A stretch of 64,000 bases of DNA. It comes from Tenodera sinensis (Eukaryota; Arthropoda; Insecta; Mantodea; Mantidae). The notes below the pieces were generated by a model. It worked only from the letters and a program-made list of their open reading frames with translations. It ran no database searches and was not told the origin of the DNA. The position numbers and the translations under genes are program-made. The stretch spans positions 20,031,284-20,095,283 of the forward strand of contig CM060967.1 of NCBI GenBank assembly GCA_030765045.1, read 5' to 3'. Positions 33,630 to 45,870 of the stretch are shown here, piece by piece (position 1 is the first letter of the stretch; each line of letters starts with the position of its first letter).

Positions 33630-34779
33630 GCTGAAACGTAACTTCCTCTACCATTTTCCTCTGCAGTGCATGGTTGCATAAATAAAAAATAAACTTGGTC
33701 GAATTTTGGTTTTTATTACATAAGTACTCCTCTATCGCTTATTTCTGCAATTAGTGTGAGGAGGTAGAGCTTTGAAACATGATTTATTCGTATGTTTCCC
33801 ATTGATGCCTTTAACCACAAAATAACTTAATTCCATCGTGTCTATTGGAATAAATTTGTGGACATAGGTTTAGCAAAGCTGAAGGTTAGAAACGTTAACA
33901 CTGTTCAGATCTCGTAAATACTGCTCGGAAAGCTTGAAAGAAAACTATATTTGCAGTAGCTGATAACAAACATACAGGCACATGGCGAAACCAGTTTCCT
34001 AAGGCTGGCCCGACTGTACAGATAGTATATTCAATAATGTTCAATTATATCCTTCACTTTTCACGATAGATGAATTTGTTATTGGACTTTTTTATTTGTC
34101 ATGTTTGAATCTATTATCACACGAAATAGGCACACTCATACCGCTAACGTTCTGTATAGCGAGTAAGATGGCTCCGTTTTTCGCGGTTTTCTATAGTTCG
34201 GATAAAAATTTAAAGTATATTCACATTGCAGTGTAATATACAATTTTCTGTAGTCAATAAACTTAATTTTCTCAATGTTATTAAGTGTGGAGTTCCACGA
34301 TCTGCCTTCTGAATGGCGCAAATAAACACAGCAGTCTCGCAAATCCGAGCCACTTGAAGGCGCAATTTTTGCTTAACCGCCAATCTGTACAATAGATACC
34401 CAATTAGTTCACATCTGACGCGTTTATTACATACCCTCCCTCCCCATCTCTCTCCTCAAGTGTGCGAGGATTTTTTGGGGAGAGAAAGGTACATTCATAG
34501 ACTTAATTCAAAGGAGCTGTTAAGAAAACCACGTGACAAGGGAGCGCCTATTTGCTGATGCGTGAACTAAAAGTTTTCTTTTTCACCATGGCGTCTCTTC
34601 CTCCACATAAAACAATTCAAATCGTAACATTCTGTGGTTATATCATTTGTAAATAACAAAGAAATTGAAGTGGTTAAAGAGTTTATCTAGGAGTTAAGTT
34701 ATGATGCAAAATGGGAGAAATAAGGTGAAATAGCGGGTACTAAACGTAAATTAGCATTGAGAAAATGTCTGTACTCGGC
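33630..34779. other. unclassified DNA
   Basis: No repeat or gene was recognised. Two overlapping minus frames at 34136-34392 have no domain. Confidence 0.35.
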
Positions 34780-35393
34780 ACCCATTTCACGAAAGTTCTA
34801 AGTTTTCCGAAGCTCACACACATAACAAGGAATATCTCCGAAATGGTTCACCCTACAGGAAAATTTATTGGGACACAAATTGTGTATTTTAGCAAGATCT
34901 ACATTTTTTGTAGAGTATGATTTGGTCTATCTTTAACGGTTTACCAGTTATGCAAAAGTCGTCCAGAGTAAATACGACTACAGGGGCTATAGCCTGAAAA
35001 TTCAAGATATACATTTCATTTGTCATCAAAATATCTCAAACATGTGACATTTTAATCAAAATCGTTAGAGCCATTTTCAAGAAAATCAAAATTTTCGAAA
35101 AATTTTCCATGTAAAGGGTAGTTTAGGGTGGGGCTATTTTCTTCCAAATCTTCGTGTCGCATCCTTGAAAGACATTAAACTTGAATACCAACTTTGGTTT
35201 TAAACCGACTTTTCGTTTTTGAGTTATGCTGCCCACAGACTGACACACAGACACACACACGGACCTTTTTCTAAAAATGCCTTTTTTTTTTAATTCAGAG
35301 GGTCTCAAAACATATATTTCCGGTGAAATCTCGACATCGAATTTTTGGGTGGAATACAATACTTCCCCTACTTGCCAGTAGAGAAAGTAAAAA
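34780..35393 (-). mobile_element. R1 element, 5' two-thirds, well preserved
   Basis: Runs in reverse from CCCATTTCACGAAAGTTCTA to the 5' inverted repeat AGTAGAGAAAGT (35377-35388) followed by AAAAATTC. The 3' third is missing. The CA tract is short (ACACACACAC near 35250), giving a view of the unexpanded state. Confidence 0.93.
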
Positions 35394-36040
35394 TTCACTT
35401 AGTTTCTACAATGAATGGAAATCCGAATTAGAGAGAGCTTTGTAACAGTAATGATTGCTTGGATTCGTTTGGAAATGTGGAAATAGAGGAACGAAAGCAA
35501 GAGAATGTGTTGATGTCCAATATGTAATGAGAGGGAAGATTCATTATTAGAATGCCGAGGTACAGACCGCTGAAGGAAAAAAAAGTGATTTGTAGGAAAT
35601 GGTTAAATAGAAATAAAGAGCTGACAGCTCGGAAATGTGGGAAAAATTATGGAATGTAAGAAACAAATGGAAGTGGTCAGCGAACAGAACAGTGGGGGGT
35701 TGAGACTTTCATAGTATTAAAAAGTTGATTTTGTAATATTGTCTGGTGAATGACACCATTAGCCTAGCGTTTATATCAATAAATTAAATAAACTGAACCG
35801 TTTATGTGCAGGCGATTTAGTTTGTTTCCGGATATGCCGTTTGTGTACTTCTTACCACATGGTTCAGATGTTGAGGAAATGTTACTGTTGAGAATACTCC
35901 GCCACTGTGCTAAAAGATAAAGGTGGGAAGTGGGCAGAAGGCAGTTGTACTGTGTTAACAATGTTTTTTCAAGATAAAACAAACACACTTACAATGAAAT
36001 GGAGGTATCTATTGGAACGGAAGGGGGCACTTCGCCTACT
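35394..36040. other. unclassified DNA
   Basis: Nothing recognised. Confidence 0.35.
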
Positions 36041-36505
36041 GCGTACGACCTCGCAGGATCTATTGCTGCCACCACCGTCCTGGGAGGGAGAGATGAGGTG
36101 AAGGGAGACCACAGCCCCGGTACAGGACGGCTAAGATAGCACTACAGAGGCGTGCGGAAGTTCCTAACAATTGAGTCCTCAGGAGCACCACATAAAGTTC
36201 CTCACCGCCATGGCCTCGAAGCGACCCCCACGACCCTGGCAGCGGCACACAGCTACCATGAGGGTTTACCAAGCACAGGCAAACGCACCATCTGCCCGCA
36301 GGTGCCCGAACCACCACGCTGAGAGCCGGACCTGGAAGACGACAAGTAAGGGAAGTTAAATTAGGAACCCGTGGACTGGAATTTAGCACCTAAGCATTCG
36401 CCTAAGTATCAGTGGAAAACCCAAGTCAGAATGCGCGGTCGTCGAGGTTCGAACCTGGGACCTCCAGGTTGTCGTGGCTCAGGTCGCTCGGTAAACCTTG
36501 GAATA
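36041..36505 (-). mobile_element. tRNA-derived SINE, long body
   Basis: GGTTCGAACC at 36446-36455 is a perfect box B core. Reading the minus strand from about 36500 gives GAGCGACCTGAGCCACGACA, a GGAGGTCCC stem and then box B. The GC-rich body continues to about 36041, well above the local base composition. The 109-codon and 62-codon frames here are incidental. The left boundary is uncertain. Confidence 0.5.
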
Positions 36506-37464
36506 AATAAGTTTACCTTGAGCTTTTATTAATTTCAGTTGTCTTGTATGATTTTTGTTATGTTGCTCCGTATATAGTCCGAACTATCCCAAATCTGAGA
36601 CGCCCGTACCACCCTCCCCCCAATATCTCAGGTTAGGGAGACTACTGTAGGTACCGAGTTTGTTTGGTGGTGTAATGGCTTCAGATTTGCAGTTTAGCTG
36701 GAGTTTAGCGTGCAGCTTGCAAGGGACGCGGCAATAGATGTGCGTTTAACAGTCGATAACCTCCACAAAGTGACAACTTATGTTACCTCTGTGTGGAACT
36801 TTCCTTGCTGGAAACCAAATTATTACAATGTTTTCTGTTGTGTCCAAATAACAAGGGGCTGGAATGTGGGCTGGTAGGTATCGGATTCCACGCGAGACTC
36901 CAGCTACGTATATGTGTTACATAGTTTCGCAGATGCCGCGGCGGCTTAAGATTTTAACCCCACGTATGTTATTGTTTGAACCCCGACTTTGTATTGTTGC
37001 GCTATTCCGGAAATGTACACAGAGATTCCCTTCAGTAACTACGCCAGTAATTTCAAATTGCAAATAGCATCTTATGCTGCGGCTATTTGTTTGTGATCTG
37101 TAACATAGGCATCCTCCACATCAACAGTCAAAGCTTAAAAAAAGCATCTGTATAATTTAACATTCCCACTGTTTGATTCAGCTTTTTATAAACATTCGTC
37201 AGAATCTCTGAGTAGACCATATTACTTTAAACTTTGCTTTAAACAAAATCTGCGGCTCAATTTAATTGTTCAGTGCTTTCGGCACACAAATCTACACAAA
37301 TGTATATCCAAACATATCCCTTATTGAAACAGAATTCAGCTGTGTTTTTGTTTCTGTGAGTTTCTGTGGTAATATTGTTACTTATTCCATGAAAAATGTA
37401 ATCTTTTTAAATATCACTAGTGATCTATTATAAATGAATCCAAAACTCACTTACAAATGAAATT
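36506..37464. other. unclassified DNA
   Basis: No feature supported. A 67-codon frame at 36864-37067 has no motif. Confidence 0.35.
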
Positions 37465-38540
37465 ATTGATAACAAAACGGACGTATTGCTTTCATAAGAG
37501 CTTGTCTACCGTTCTTCAGCAAAATATTCTTGCAAATGCTTATTCCTTTATCTGCTTCATGTTAATCGAGATAAACGTTTGTAGAAATGGTTTTATTACA
37601 TATTTCTTTAGAACTGGTCACTATGTGTTGACTTTGAAATCCCGTTCTCTTTTGCAAGGTTACGAGAAAGGGTTTTCAATTTAAGGAAAGTATATAGACA
37701 TTTGAAAATTCAAACCAATAACAAGAAATAGATTTAATACAAAATATTGTTCTAACGACATCTACATGTTTTGTATAGCAAAGTTGTTTTACATTACGCT
37801 TAAGCAGGTATATAAGGTTTATCCAGAATGAAGAGGCTATTCCCAAAAGATTCAAGATATGCATGTCATTTGCTATGAAAACATCTCAAACATGTGATAT
37901 TTTAATCAATATCGTATGACTATTTTTGAGAAAATCAAGCATTTCGAGAAAAAACAAAACAGCTCTATACAAAGGGTAGTTTGGGTCGGAGGATTTTTTG
38001 AAAATGTTCATATCGCATCCTTGGAAGAAGCCGAACTTATATATCAAGTTTGGTGAATATTAATATATATTTAATCTAACAATTCTAATTATACAAATGC
38101 ATTAGTCTGCTACAATACGATAAAACAAATATAATTAATTATAACCATATTTAACATTTTGTTGTGTATATGCTGCGAAAGTTTATTATGCTCGTTAATT
38201 ACTTTTGCTGCTCATTACCCTTTTCCATTTTCTCTTTTATTCATAGTTCTTATAACCATTTTAACCTATTTTTTTCTAAATATTTTCCTACTATCTCTAT
38301 ATATTAATCTGATATTGAATTAAAAATTTCCCACTTTCAACTCTAAAGGAAAATCTTTCCATTTTTCGGGTATTTGACTCTCTCTCTTTTTCTGTTTTCA
38401 ACCGGCTTTTCGTTTTTGAGTTATCTTGTTCACAGACATAGGACCCCCTTCTAAAAAATACTTTTTTGACACAGAGGGCCTCAAAACGTGTATTGCAATG
38501 AAATCTCGGTGTGCAATACGTGGCAGAGAAAGTAATACAA
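37465..38540 (-). mobile_element. R1 element, diverged, with a 340-bp insertion
   Basis: Reverse-reading R1 from the 3' region (TGCTTATTCCTTTATCTGCT) through CAAACATGTGATATTTTAAT and GCATCCTTGGAAGAAGCCGA to AAGTTTGGT. R1 order resumes at 38395 with CAACCGGCTTTTCGTTTTTG and ends in GCAGAGAAAGTAATAC. The intervening AT-rich 38054-38394 has no known family and no clear duplication. Confidence 0.75.
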
Positions 38541-39214
38541 GAAAGCGATAACTGACGTGCATTTCTTAGAATAAAAATGTTGAAAAAAGCATGATTAAAC
38601 CTATCACAACCACATTTCTCGGTGGAAAGACTTTCAGGTTAAAGCACCTATTTGTGTTGCGCAGTTTACCTTTTATTACTGAACGCTGCGTCAGGCATTT
38701 CCGTTGAGCTAAGTGGAGTTTAAATGTCACGTTTTACATATACCTAAATTATATTTTATTTTGTAACTGACTGAAAACTACTTTTGCTGCTGGCCAGGGA
38801 AGGGCAGTTTTCTGAAAACGCAATACAGTCGTAAACATTCCGGAGTTGGCCTTCACGGAGTGCGAAGTGATAAAAAATGGGAAGAGTAGGAGAATGTGGA
38901 CAGAGGGAAAGAGACCGAGAGAGGTGAAGGAAAAAAACAAAAACAGACCCCGTTCACGACTACCTACCCCTCCTCCAGACACGGGAAGTCCACTTTCCTG
39001 AGTTTTTAAAACCACATTCTCTTCCCCTTCTTCTCCAATCTTCTTTATTTGGTAAGCCACATGCGGCCCGGCCAGCGAATAGAGCAGGAAGGTGGCATCC
39101 GGGCACCTCACTCGGCAACAAGCCATCGGTAGGTACCTGTTGGCAACGTGTGCTCTTCACAGCAAGGAACAGCAGTTATGTGAATAAAGAAACAATGTTT
39201 AAGGTGTTGAATAA
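38541..39214. other. unclassified DNA
   Basis: A 125-codon minus frame (38749-39126) is open but has no domain. Its TALPWPAAK stretch recalls TALPYPSSK in a frame at 14115-14300, which may mean both derive from one unrecognised repeat. Confidence 0.3.
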
Positions 39215-39480
39215 AAGTCAATCTAGTTCTATCACTGATGCCCAGCCTTATGCGAACGTGAGGCTTTCAATCGGAAAGTCCCAAGTTCAATTCCCGACCA
39301 CTGACGTTGCGTTTTTCAGGGGTTTCCCCGATCGGTTGGTGAATGCTGTAGTAATTTCTCATTTACCACGATTTTCTTTCCATCCTTCCATTTCCTTCTC
39401 ATGATCAGTTGCTTCGTGTCGTATTGCGGTGTCGGAAAGATGGAAATAGTATTTCTGTGAACACTAAAGAGCTGCTTGGA
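39215..39480 (+). mobile_element. tRNA-derived SINE
   Basis: AAGTTCAATTCCC near 39282-39295 is a box B-like motif. The body has GGGGTTTCCCCGATCGGTTG and then a pyrimidine-rich CCATCCTTCC end. The upstream box A region is weak. Confidence 0.45.
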
Positions 39481-39747
39481 TGCAGGGGTCGTTCATCGCC
39501 CTCTATAGACATCTCAAGTAGTATGAGTCTTTGAGCCAGAAAATATTGGAGACCTCCGCGCATCTCTCTGGCCTGTCTGCAGTGGCTTTGTCTCTGTTAC
39601 AAGAATCGCACTTCACTCCTAAACAAATGTCTCGATTACCCTTTGCGACTTAGGACCTAAGCGTAAGAACAGCGCTTTTGTTAGTCATATGTTGGCAGTT
39701 GTGAATAATATTGAGAGGAAACACATGTGAAATGCTACGGCTATAAT

Positions 39748-40524
39748 AAATCAAGTGTTGCACTCACATGACTTTCTCTACTCTTGTACTAACCATTCTT
39801 ACAAACTCTTATTCCTATATCTCCATGTTAGTTAAGATAAACATTTGTACAACTTACCTTATTGCTTATTTCCTTGTAGGTACAAGGGGAATATTAGAAT
39901 ACAGTAGGCTTTGTGAGATAGTCAAATGTTTTAAAGCTTTGGGATTCTGTTGTCTTTGCACACTTAACATATAAAAATATGAACAACGATGATCCATTTC
40001 ACGAAAGTTCTTAAGTTTTCCGAAACTCACACAAATAACAAGGAATATCTCCGAAATGGTTCAACCTACAAGAAAATTTATTGGGACATAAATTGTGTAT
40101 TTTAGCAAGATCTACATTTTTTGTATAGTATAATTTGGTCTATCTCTAACGGTTTACCAGTTATGCAAAAGTCGTCCAGAGTAAATACGACTACAGGGGC
40201 TATAGCCAGAAAATTCAAGATATAAATTTCATTTGTCATCAAAATATCTCAAACATATGACATTTAAATCAAAATCGTTAGAGCCATTTTCAAGAAAATC
40301 AAAATTTTCGAAAAATGTTCCATGTAAAGGGTAGTTTAGGTTGGGGCTATTTTCTTCAAAATCTTCGTGTCGCATCCCTGAAAGACATTAAACTAAAATA
40401 CCAACTTTGGTTTTTAACCGACTTTTCGTTTTTGAGTTATGCTGTCCACAGACTGACAGACTGACACAATACAATACAATACAATACAATACAATACTTC
40501 CCCTACTTACAGTAGAGAAAGTAA
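39748..40524 (-). mobile_element. R1 element, nearly full length
   Basis: Both ends are present: the reversed 3' terminus (GTGTTGCACTCACATG) and the 5' inverted repeat AGTAGAGAAAGT (40511-40522). About 100 bp, from the CA tract to the GGTGGAAT block, is replaced by six ACAAT units (40466-40495). These appear to have grown from the ACAATAC that normally sits just inside the 5' end. Confidence 0.95.
40466..40495. repeat. (ACAAT)6 inside R1
   Basis: Six perfect pentamers at a deletion point. Intact copies have GGAATACAATACTTCC here. Confidence 0.95.
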
Positions 40525-40959
40525 TAAAAACCTCCTGGGAGATTGCCGTTGATAAGGCAGCATCGTTACGTGAGCAATATGTGAAATATGAAGGTCCAAA
40601 AGTAACTTTTAACCCTGTAGATGTGTGCGTGTTCCATTTTCAGCTCGCGTAAAGTCAGGCTGCTGCAGGGGAAATTTAAAGAGTTGTTAGGGAGATAAAT
40701 GTCCCGGTCTATTGTTCCAATAGGGAAGCACATGCTCCGTACTTCGTGCAAATGAGGAACTTTAATGATACCCTGCGCTGGAACATAGGAATATTCTTTC
40801 TCCCATTCGTCGTGGGATAAACATTTGCTACTCTGCGAGAACTTGCCAACTTAGTCGGGGACATTTAATGTAACCACCAATCAAATCAGCAATTTCAGTG
40901 TAGTTGCGCACAGAAACGAAAATAATCAAACAGTTGGTCTATACTAATGGACTAGCGGC
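40525..40959. other. unclassified DNA
   Basis: Nothing recognised. Confidence 0.35.
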
Positions 40960-41340
40960 ATTACTCGACGTAGCAAGCCGAGGGTATTAAGGCATGGACT
41001 GTGAACGGACGGTCCGCGTTTCAAACCTTCCTAATAGATGATAGATTTTTTTTTTTTTTTTTTTTTCCCCTCCAGGTTTACCTCAGTGTTCACAACTGGC
41101 AAACCCCATAAACTTACATCCAAATCTTCCTTTCTCAATTATCATTTTATTGCACATACCACCAGTGTCAACCTGACAGTCCGTGGTTCAAATCACACCA
41201 GAACCGTCCTTTTTAGCTGAAGTTCTTCAGGTTTTCCTCTGTTCCCTCAACTGCAAATGTCGGGGAGATATCCTAAACTTCCTTTCCTAGATGTCATTTC
41301 ATTGCATTTGTCACTTGTGTAAACCGTACTAAGGTGGGAA
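40960..41340 (+). mobile_element. two tandem copies of one SINE
   Basis: The two halves share an order of motifs: a box B-like TTTCAAACC (near 41020) or GGTTCAAATC (41185-41194), a T-rich stretch, GGTTTACCTC or GGTTTTCCTC, CTTCCTTTC, TCATTTTATTGCA or TCATTTCATTGCA, and finally GTCAACC or GTAAACC. A T run at 41045-41066 lies in the first copy. This suggests a dimeric SINE or back-to-back insertions. Confidence 0.55.
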
Positions 41341-41835
41341 GCTCACGAGGCGTATCAGAAAGAATGTGAAACTGCAGAGTTGTTTACGCGAGCGTATCGC
41401 ATATACACGGCGAGTCAGTGTTTGTACACTCTGTTCAGATGCAATATCTTCAGAACAAAGTCGCATACTTCTACTTCAAGGATTTGGGTTTTTGGCCTAT
41501 TTCTACGTCAAGAGATCGAATCTCTCAATCGTGACCTCGAAAAGTTGTCACTTGTTATCTCTTGCATGTTTGACCAGCCTTATTTCTGGGTATATGATCG
41601 TTCTATAATGTACTTCTTGCTGAAATCCAGGAATTGATATCATTCTTGTGGTATGTTTATCTTATGTTTGACACTTCATTTTTTGTATTCCCTGGTATTC
41701 TTTCCAAGACGTTCATTCGTGTCTGGTTTTAGTTTTGACACGTTTATCAGTAGATAGGAGTGTGTATGGATTTATACATTCCTAATTTAGCAGTTTGTAC
41801 TAGATACTTAGTTTTATTTTCCATTCTATAGTATC
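41341..41835. other. unclassified DNA
   Basis: Overlapping 80- and 85-codon frames (41366-41637) have no recognisable domain. Confidence 0.35.
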
Positions 41836-41965
41836 CACGGGAAATATTGTATTTTACCCCCAAAAATTGGTGCCGAGATTTCACCAGAAATACATGTTTT
41901 TAGGCTTCTAAACAAGAAAGGCTTTCTAGAAAAAGGTTCACGCGTGCGCGAGTGTCTGTTTTAGT
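41836..41965 (+). mobile_element. R1 5' fragment
   Basis: AATATTGTATTTTACCCCCA, GAGATTTCACCAGAAATACA, a CTAGAAAAAGGTTC block and a CGCGTGCGCG tract in R1 order. It stops after the microsatellite. Confidence 0.8.
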
Positions 41966-43086
41966 GTTTAAGGTCTGCATCACCAAGATTATTGAAAAAA
42001 TTCCCAACCCCAAATTACCATTAAAGAGACTACACGCCGCAGACATGTCACAGAGATGCGCAGAGGTTCCAGGATGCTGCTTAGACAGAGTAATGGACGA
42101 CCCATCGACCAAGCTGCCCTCTGGTGTCCCTGAGCAAGTATTCACGCCATCTCTTAGACACCGCCACACACCACGAAATCTAGAAGTACACCTGAAAGAT
42201 AAGAATGAAATGGAATGAAAGGTAAATGATGAAAATCATTGGTGCGTTAACATTTTGTTGCAATAATTATAAGCGGGAACTCCTAGTACATCCCTGGTTG
42301 TTAAAAAGGCAACCAAATTTTTAACCAGAACCATTCAAATTTGGTGAGAAAGGTTTAATTATTGAACGTGGTACATATTACGTACTTTGACTCTTCGTCC
42401 AATGTAGTTACTCGGGTGTGCTCATTATTTAGTGCAAAATGGACTCGCATCTTTGGTCCTACGGTGCCATTGTGCTTCCCTGTGGAGCAATGACGTCATA
42501 CGAGGGAAGAAAATTACTTTGCTGCTCGTAGCTCCGTTTATTAAATCGTAATTCTTGTGTTGGGCCCTGCCTGCCGTATTGGCTTGACGTTGATTGGTAC
42601 GCGATTACAAGGGAACATGTAAGATTGCCTATTCAGCACACACAGTGTCAGCGATACTGCGGGCGCGCGGGCGAAACGAATCAAATCACTTCATTCTTTG
42701 GAGACTCTTTGGAGCTGTATATATCGATCATTGAAGCAGCATGGGAATGGCTTCATGTTACCGCACTAAAAGCTTGGCACATGCGTATCTATCGTATAGT
42801 AAAACTAGCCTAAATTTTGCTGATGACTACACGAGAGTGCCTTTCAACCAGGGTAGTTACTTTTCTATCACTTTATTGTCTTCTAAAATTGTATCACAAA
42901 TATACAATTTTTTTTTCTCGTCGTTAACACAGTCTCACAACTTTTACTTCTCGTAACCTTGCCTCAGTCCTTTCAGTGTCTTTTTTCACTTTCTCTGTCT
43001 CTCATACACTTAACTATAACGATACAATCACTGACTCATATACTGTCTATACCTGTAACTAACTGCTCTGCTGTTTCCTCGCCTCC
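41966..43086. other. unclassified DNA
   Basis: An 88-codon frame at 41952-42218 and others up to 43150 lack domains. GAAATGGAATGAAA near 42205 resembles tracts beside other SINE-like areas. TGACGTCA lies at 42491-42498. Confidence 0.3.
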
Positions 43087-43135
43087 TTATATAGAGGGAA
43101 TGACGTCACGGACCTTTCTCGACTGTCACGTCACG
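43087..43135 (+). promoter_or_regulatory. TATA-like plus CRE palindrome cluster
   Basis: TTATATAG at 43088-43095 is followed 5 bp later by the perfect CRE TGACGTCA (43101-43108) and then by GTCACGTCACGTG, which contains a CRE half-site and an E-box. The order is unusual for a promoter because the CRE lies downstream of the TATA-like site. No transcript evidence exists here. Confidence 0.2.
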
Positions 43136-43254
43136 TGTTCGCTGGCATGAGTGGTGTAGAAAAGCTTGACGTTGCGCTATTGTTTGCTCGCCGGCCTGGT
43201 ATGTGGTTTGAAGTAGCTCAGGCCGACAGTCCTTTGTTTTGCCGCTCCCGATGT

Positions 43255-43430
43255 CACTATATTTTTATGACAACTGAAATGCATATTTTTAATTTTCTAG
43301 GAATAGCCCTTGAAGTGCTCTGGATGACGTTTGAATCACTGGCAAACCTGAAAAGACAGACAAAAGCTTACTACACAGAGATGTACCATTTTCAAGATAT
43401 TCCTTGTAATTTTGTTATTTCTATAAGCTC
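43255..43430 (+). mobile_element. R1 middle fragment, diverged
   Basis: ATTTTTATGACAACTGAAAT, TTTTCTAGGAATAGCCC, the CTCTGGATGACG block and TTTCAAGATATTCCTTGTAA match R1 order. Part of the 117-codon frame at 43135-43488 lies on it. Confidence 0.65.
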
Positions 43431-44354
43431 TGTTTCATTTCCACTTGGGATCTGGGAGCTTGTTCTCTTGCATTTGAAATCAAAATGAAATGAACATTTA
43501 AGTTTATTACAGTTCATAGTAAACTTATTTATTTTAAGACAGTTGTGCTTGGAATAAAAGCTAACAAAGTTATTGTGAAAGCAGTAGGCCACTTATGTGA
43601 TTATTCTAAAAGTGAAACAAAATGGCATCCTTCTCGCATAGTAATTATCTTATCGAATTCCTCTCTAACTTTCCTTAGGTCATTTAGTTGAGCTTTTAAA
43701 CCCAAGCTTATATCACGACCTTGGTCTCAGAATAATTATCATGATAGGCATTCCCTAACGACAATTAAATTACAGACAAATTATCAGCATTCCTGGCATT
43801 ACTGAAGCTAGTTTCCATTTTTGGATGAAGAATAATTGATACTAATGATTATTGTGGGTTAAATAAAAGCATTACTGCAACTCGAAATATTCTTGGAGTT
43901 ATTTAAGATTGCTGTAAGGGTCTCTCGGGATGCATGAATCAGATGAGTGGTTCAGTGCAGCAACTTCGTCTACCGGGTTTGAGTTCAGATTATGTCACTG
44001 AATATGATTTAACTGTACAAATACCACAAGAGCCAAAATTGTTTCTATTACAAATTTCGGCAATTCAGAATACGAAACGAACTGTTATACACAGAATAAA
44101 CACGAACAAGAACAAATTAATAGTTTTGATTATCCCTTTAAAAAAATGTAACACATCACTTCCATCATAAGCTCTCGATATTTTCAATTACGCAATAAAA
44201 GGACCCAGATAATGAATTCCTCACTAAATGTGATATTCAACTGAGGCTATCTGAGCGACAAAAAAAAATAGCTTTTAAAATGTGATAAAAAGTGACATGG
44301 CATGTTATCTATTGCGTGTAACTGGAATCTGCATCAAATGAAGCTGGGTAGCAA
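43431..44354. other. unclassified AT-rich DNA
   Basis: Nothing recognised. A 78-codon frame at 43934-44170 has no motif. Confidence 0.35.
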
Positions 44355-44400
44355 AAAATGTAACCAATTACTTCCTTGTGGACTAGAAAAAGTAAAAAGC
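44355..44400 (-). mobile_element. R1 5' terminus relic
   Basis: TTACTTCCTTGTGGACTAGA followed by AAAAGTAAAAAGCC corresponds to the last 35-40 bp of the reversed R1 5' end. Confidence 0.5.
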
Positions 44401-45029
44401 CGCACGCTTTTTTTGCGATAAATTTAATAACAACTTTGTAGTGATTAAAATAGTCGTTTAACAGTGTTTAATGTAAAAATCCACCGTAGCGTTGGGCTCC
44501 GTAAGAAAAAAACTACCCTATTTATCACATTGTTGAAGGTAAAAATAATGCTTGAAAGTAAACGAGAGTTTACAGAACCGCAACCGACATATTTATTTAC
44601 ATAATGTTCACATTGGAAAATATTTATACAGATGTTTTGCTGCTCCGAATTAAAAGCGAAAATGGTATTTTAGCATTGAAATTTATGTTACGCATCCCAT
44701 CGTTTACTGATATAGGACAGACTCTGAATTTAAATATTCTTTCAAAAATGTTTTATATCTTAGGGTCAAGTGAGTAGAAACACATCTGATATGAGAGTTC
44801 ATTATTCTGTAATGTTTGACAATTTGTTTTATGAAAAGTATAGTATCATATACTTAAAAACAAAGTGTCGACAAGGAAAATGGTTCAATAATACCGGATT
44901 GGAGGTTTCGCAATCACAGAATTCAACCTTCCAACTAAATAGATGACACAGGAACGCAACTACGAAACTAAAACCATCTATTAGCAGAACAGTTGCTACA
45001 GGGAGGAAATTGGTTACTATTTTTATATT
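44401..45029. other. unclassified DNA
   Basis: Nothing recognised. Confidence 0.35.
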
Positions 45030-45870
45030 ACTTTCTTTACTACGTATAATAAATTCAGGGAGTAATGCATCCCACCTCAAAAATTCGATATCGAGATTTT
45101 ACCGAAGTTACACGTTTGGGTATCTCCTGAACCTAAATAAGACATTCTTAGAAAAAGATCCGCGCGCCTTTGTATTATGTGTGTGTGAGCAACTCAGCTT
45201 AAAAACGAAAAGTCGGTTAAAAACTAAAGTTGGTATTTAAGTTTGTCTATCAGGGATGCGGCACGAAGATATTGAAGAAAATAGCTCCACCCTAAACTAC
45301 CATTTACACGGAAAATTTTTCGAAAATTTTGATTTTCTTGAAAATGACTATAACGAATTTGATTAAAATGCTATATTTTTTAGATATTTTTATGATAAAT
45401 GAAATGTATATCTTGAATTTTCTGATTATAGCCCATGTAGTCGTATTTACTCTGGATGACTGTTGCCTAACTGGTAAACCATAAGATATAGACCAAATCT
45501 TAGTACACAAAAATATAGATCTTGCTAAAATACACAATTTATGTTTAAATAAATTTTTTTGTAGAGTGAACCATTTCGGAGTAATTCCTTGTTATTTGTG
45601 TCAGTTTTGGAGAACTTATACTTCTGTCAAATGGAACATCGTAATTCAATTGTTTATATGTTAACCGTGCAAAGAAAACGGAATTTGAAAGCTTTAAAAC
45701 ACTTGTCTATCGCTCAAAGACTATTGTATTCTCATATTCCCCTTGCACCTACAAGGAAATAAGCAATAAGTTGTACAAATGTTTATCTCCACTAACACGA
45801 AGACATGAGTAAGAGTTTGTATGAATGGTTAGTACACGAGTAGAGAAAGCCATGTGAGTGCAACACGTCA
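45030..45870 (+). mobile_element. R1 element, full length, moderately diverged
   Basis: The 5' inverted repeat reads ACTTTCTTTACT (45030-45041) and the 3' partner AGTAGAGAAAGC ends at 45850, followed by CATGTGAGTGCAACACGTCA. All internal blocks are in order. There are more substitutions than in the 49776 and 51995 copies, so this is an older insertion. Confidence 0.95.

Noticed and set aside
39768..39974. 68-codon frame and its relatives at 13764-13946, 30240-30560 and 37457-37684 with similar peptides
   Set aside because: They look conserved only because each lies in the same R1 region. Stops and frame changes differ among copies, so R1 is not coding.
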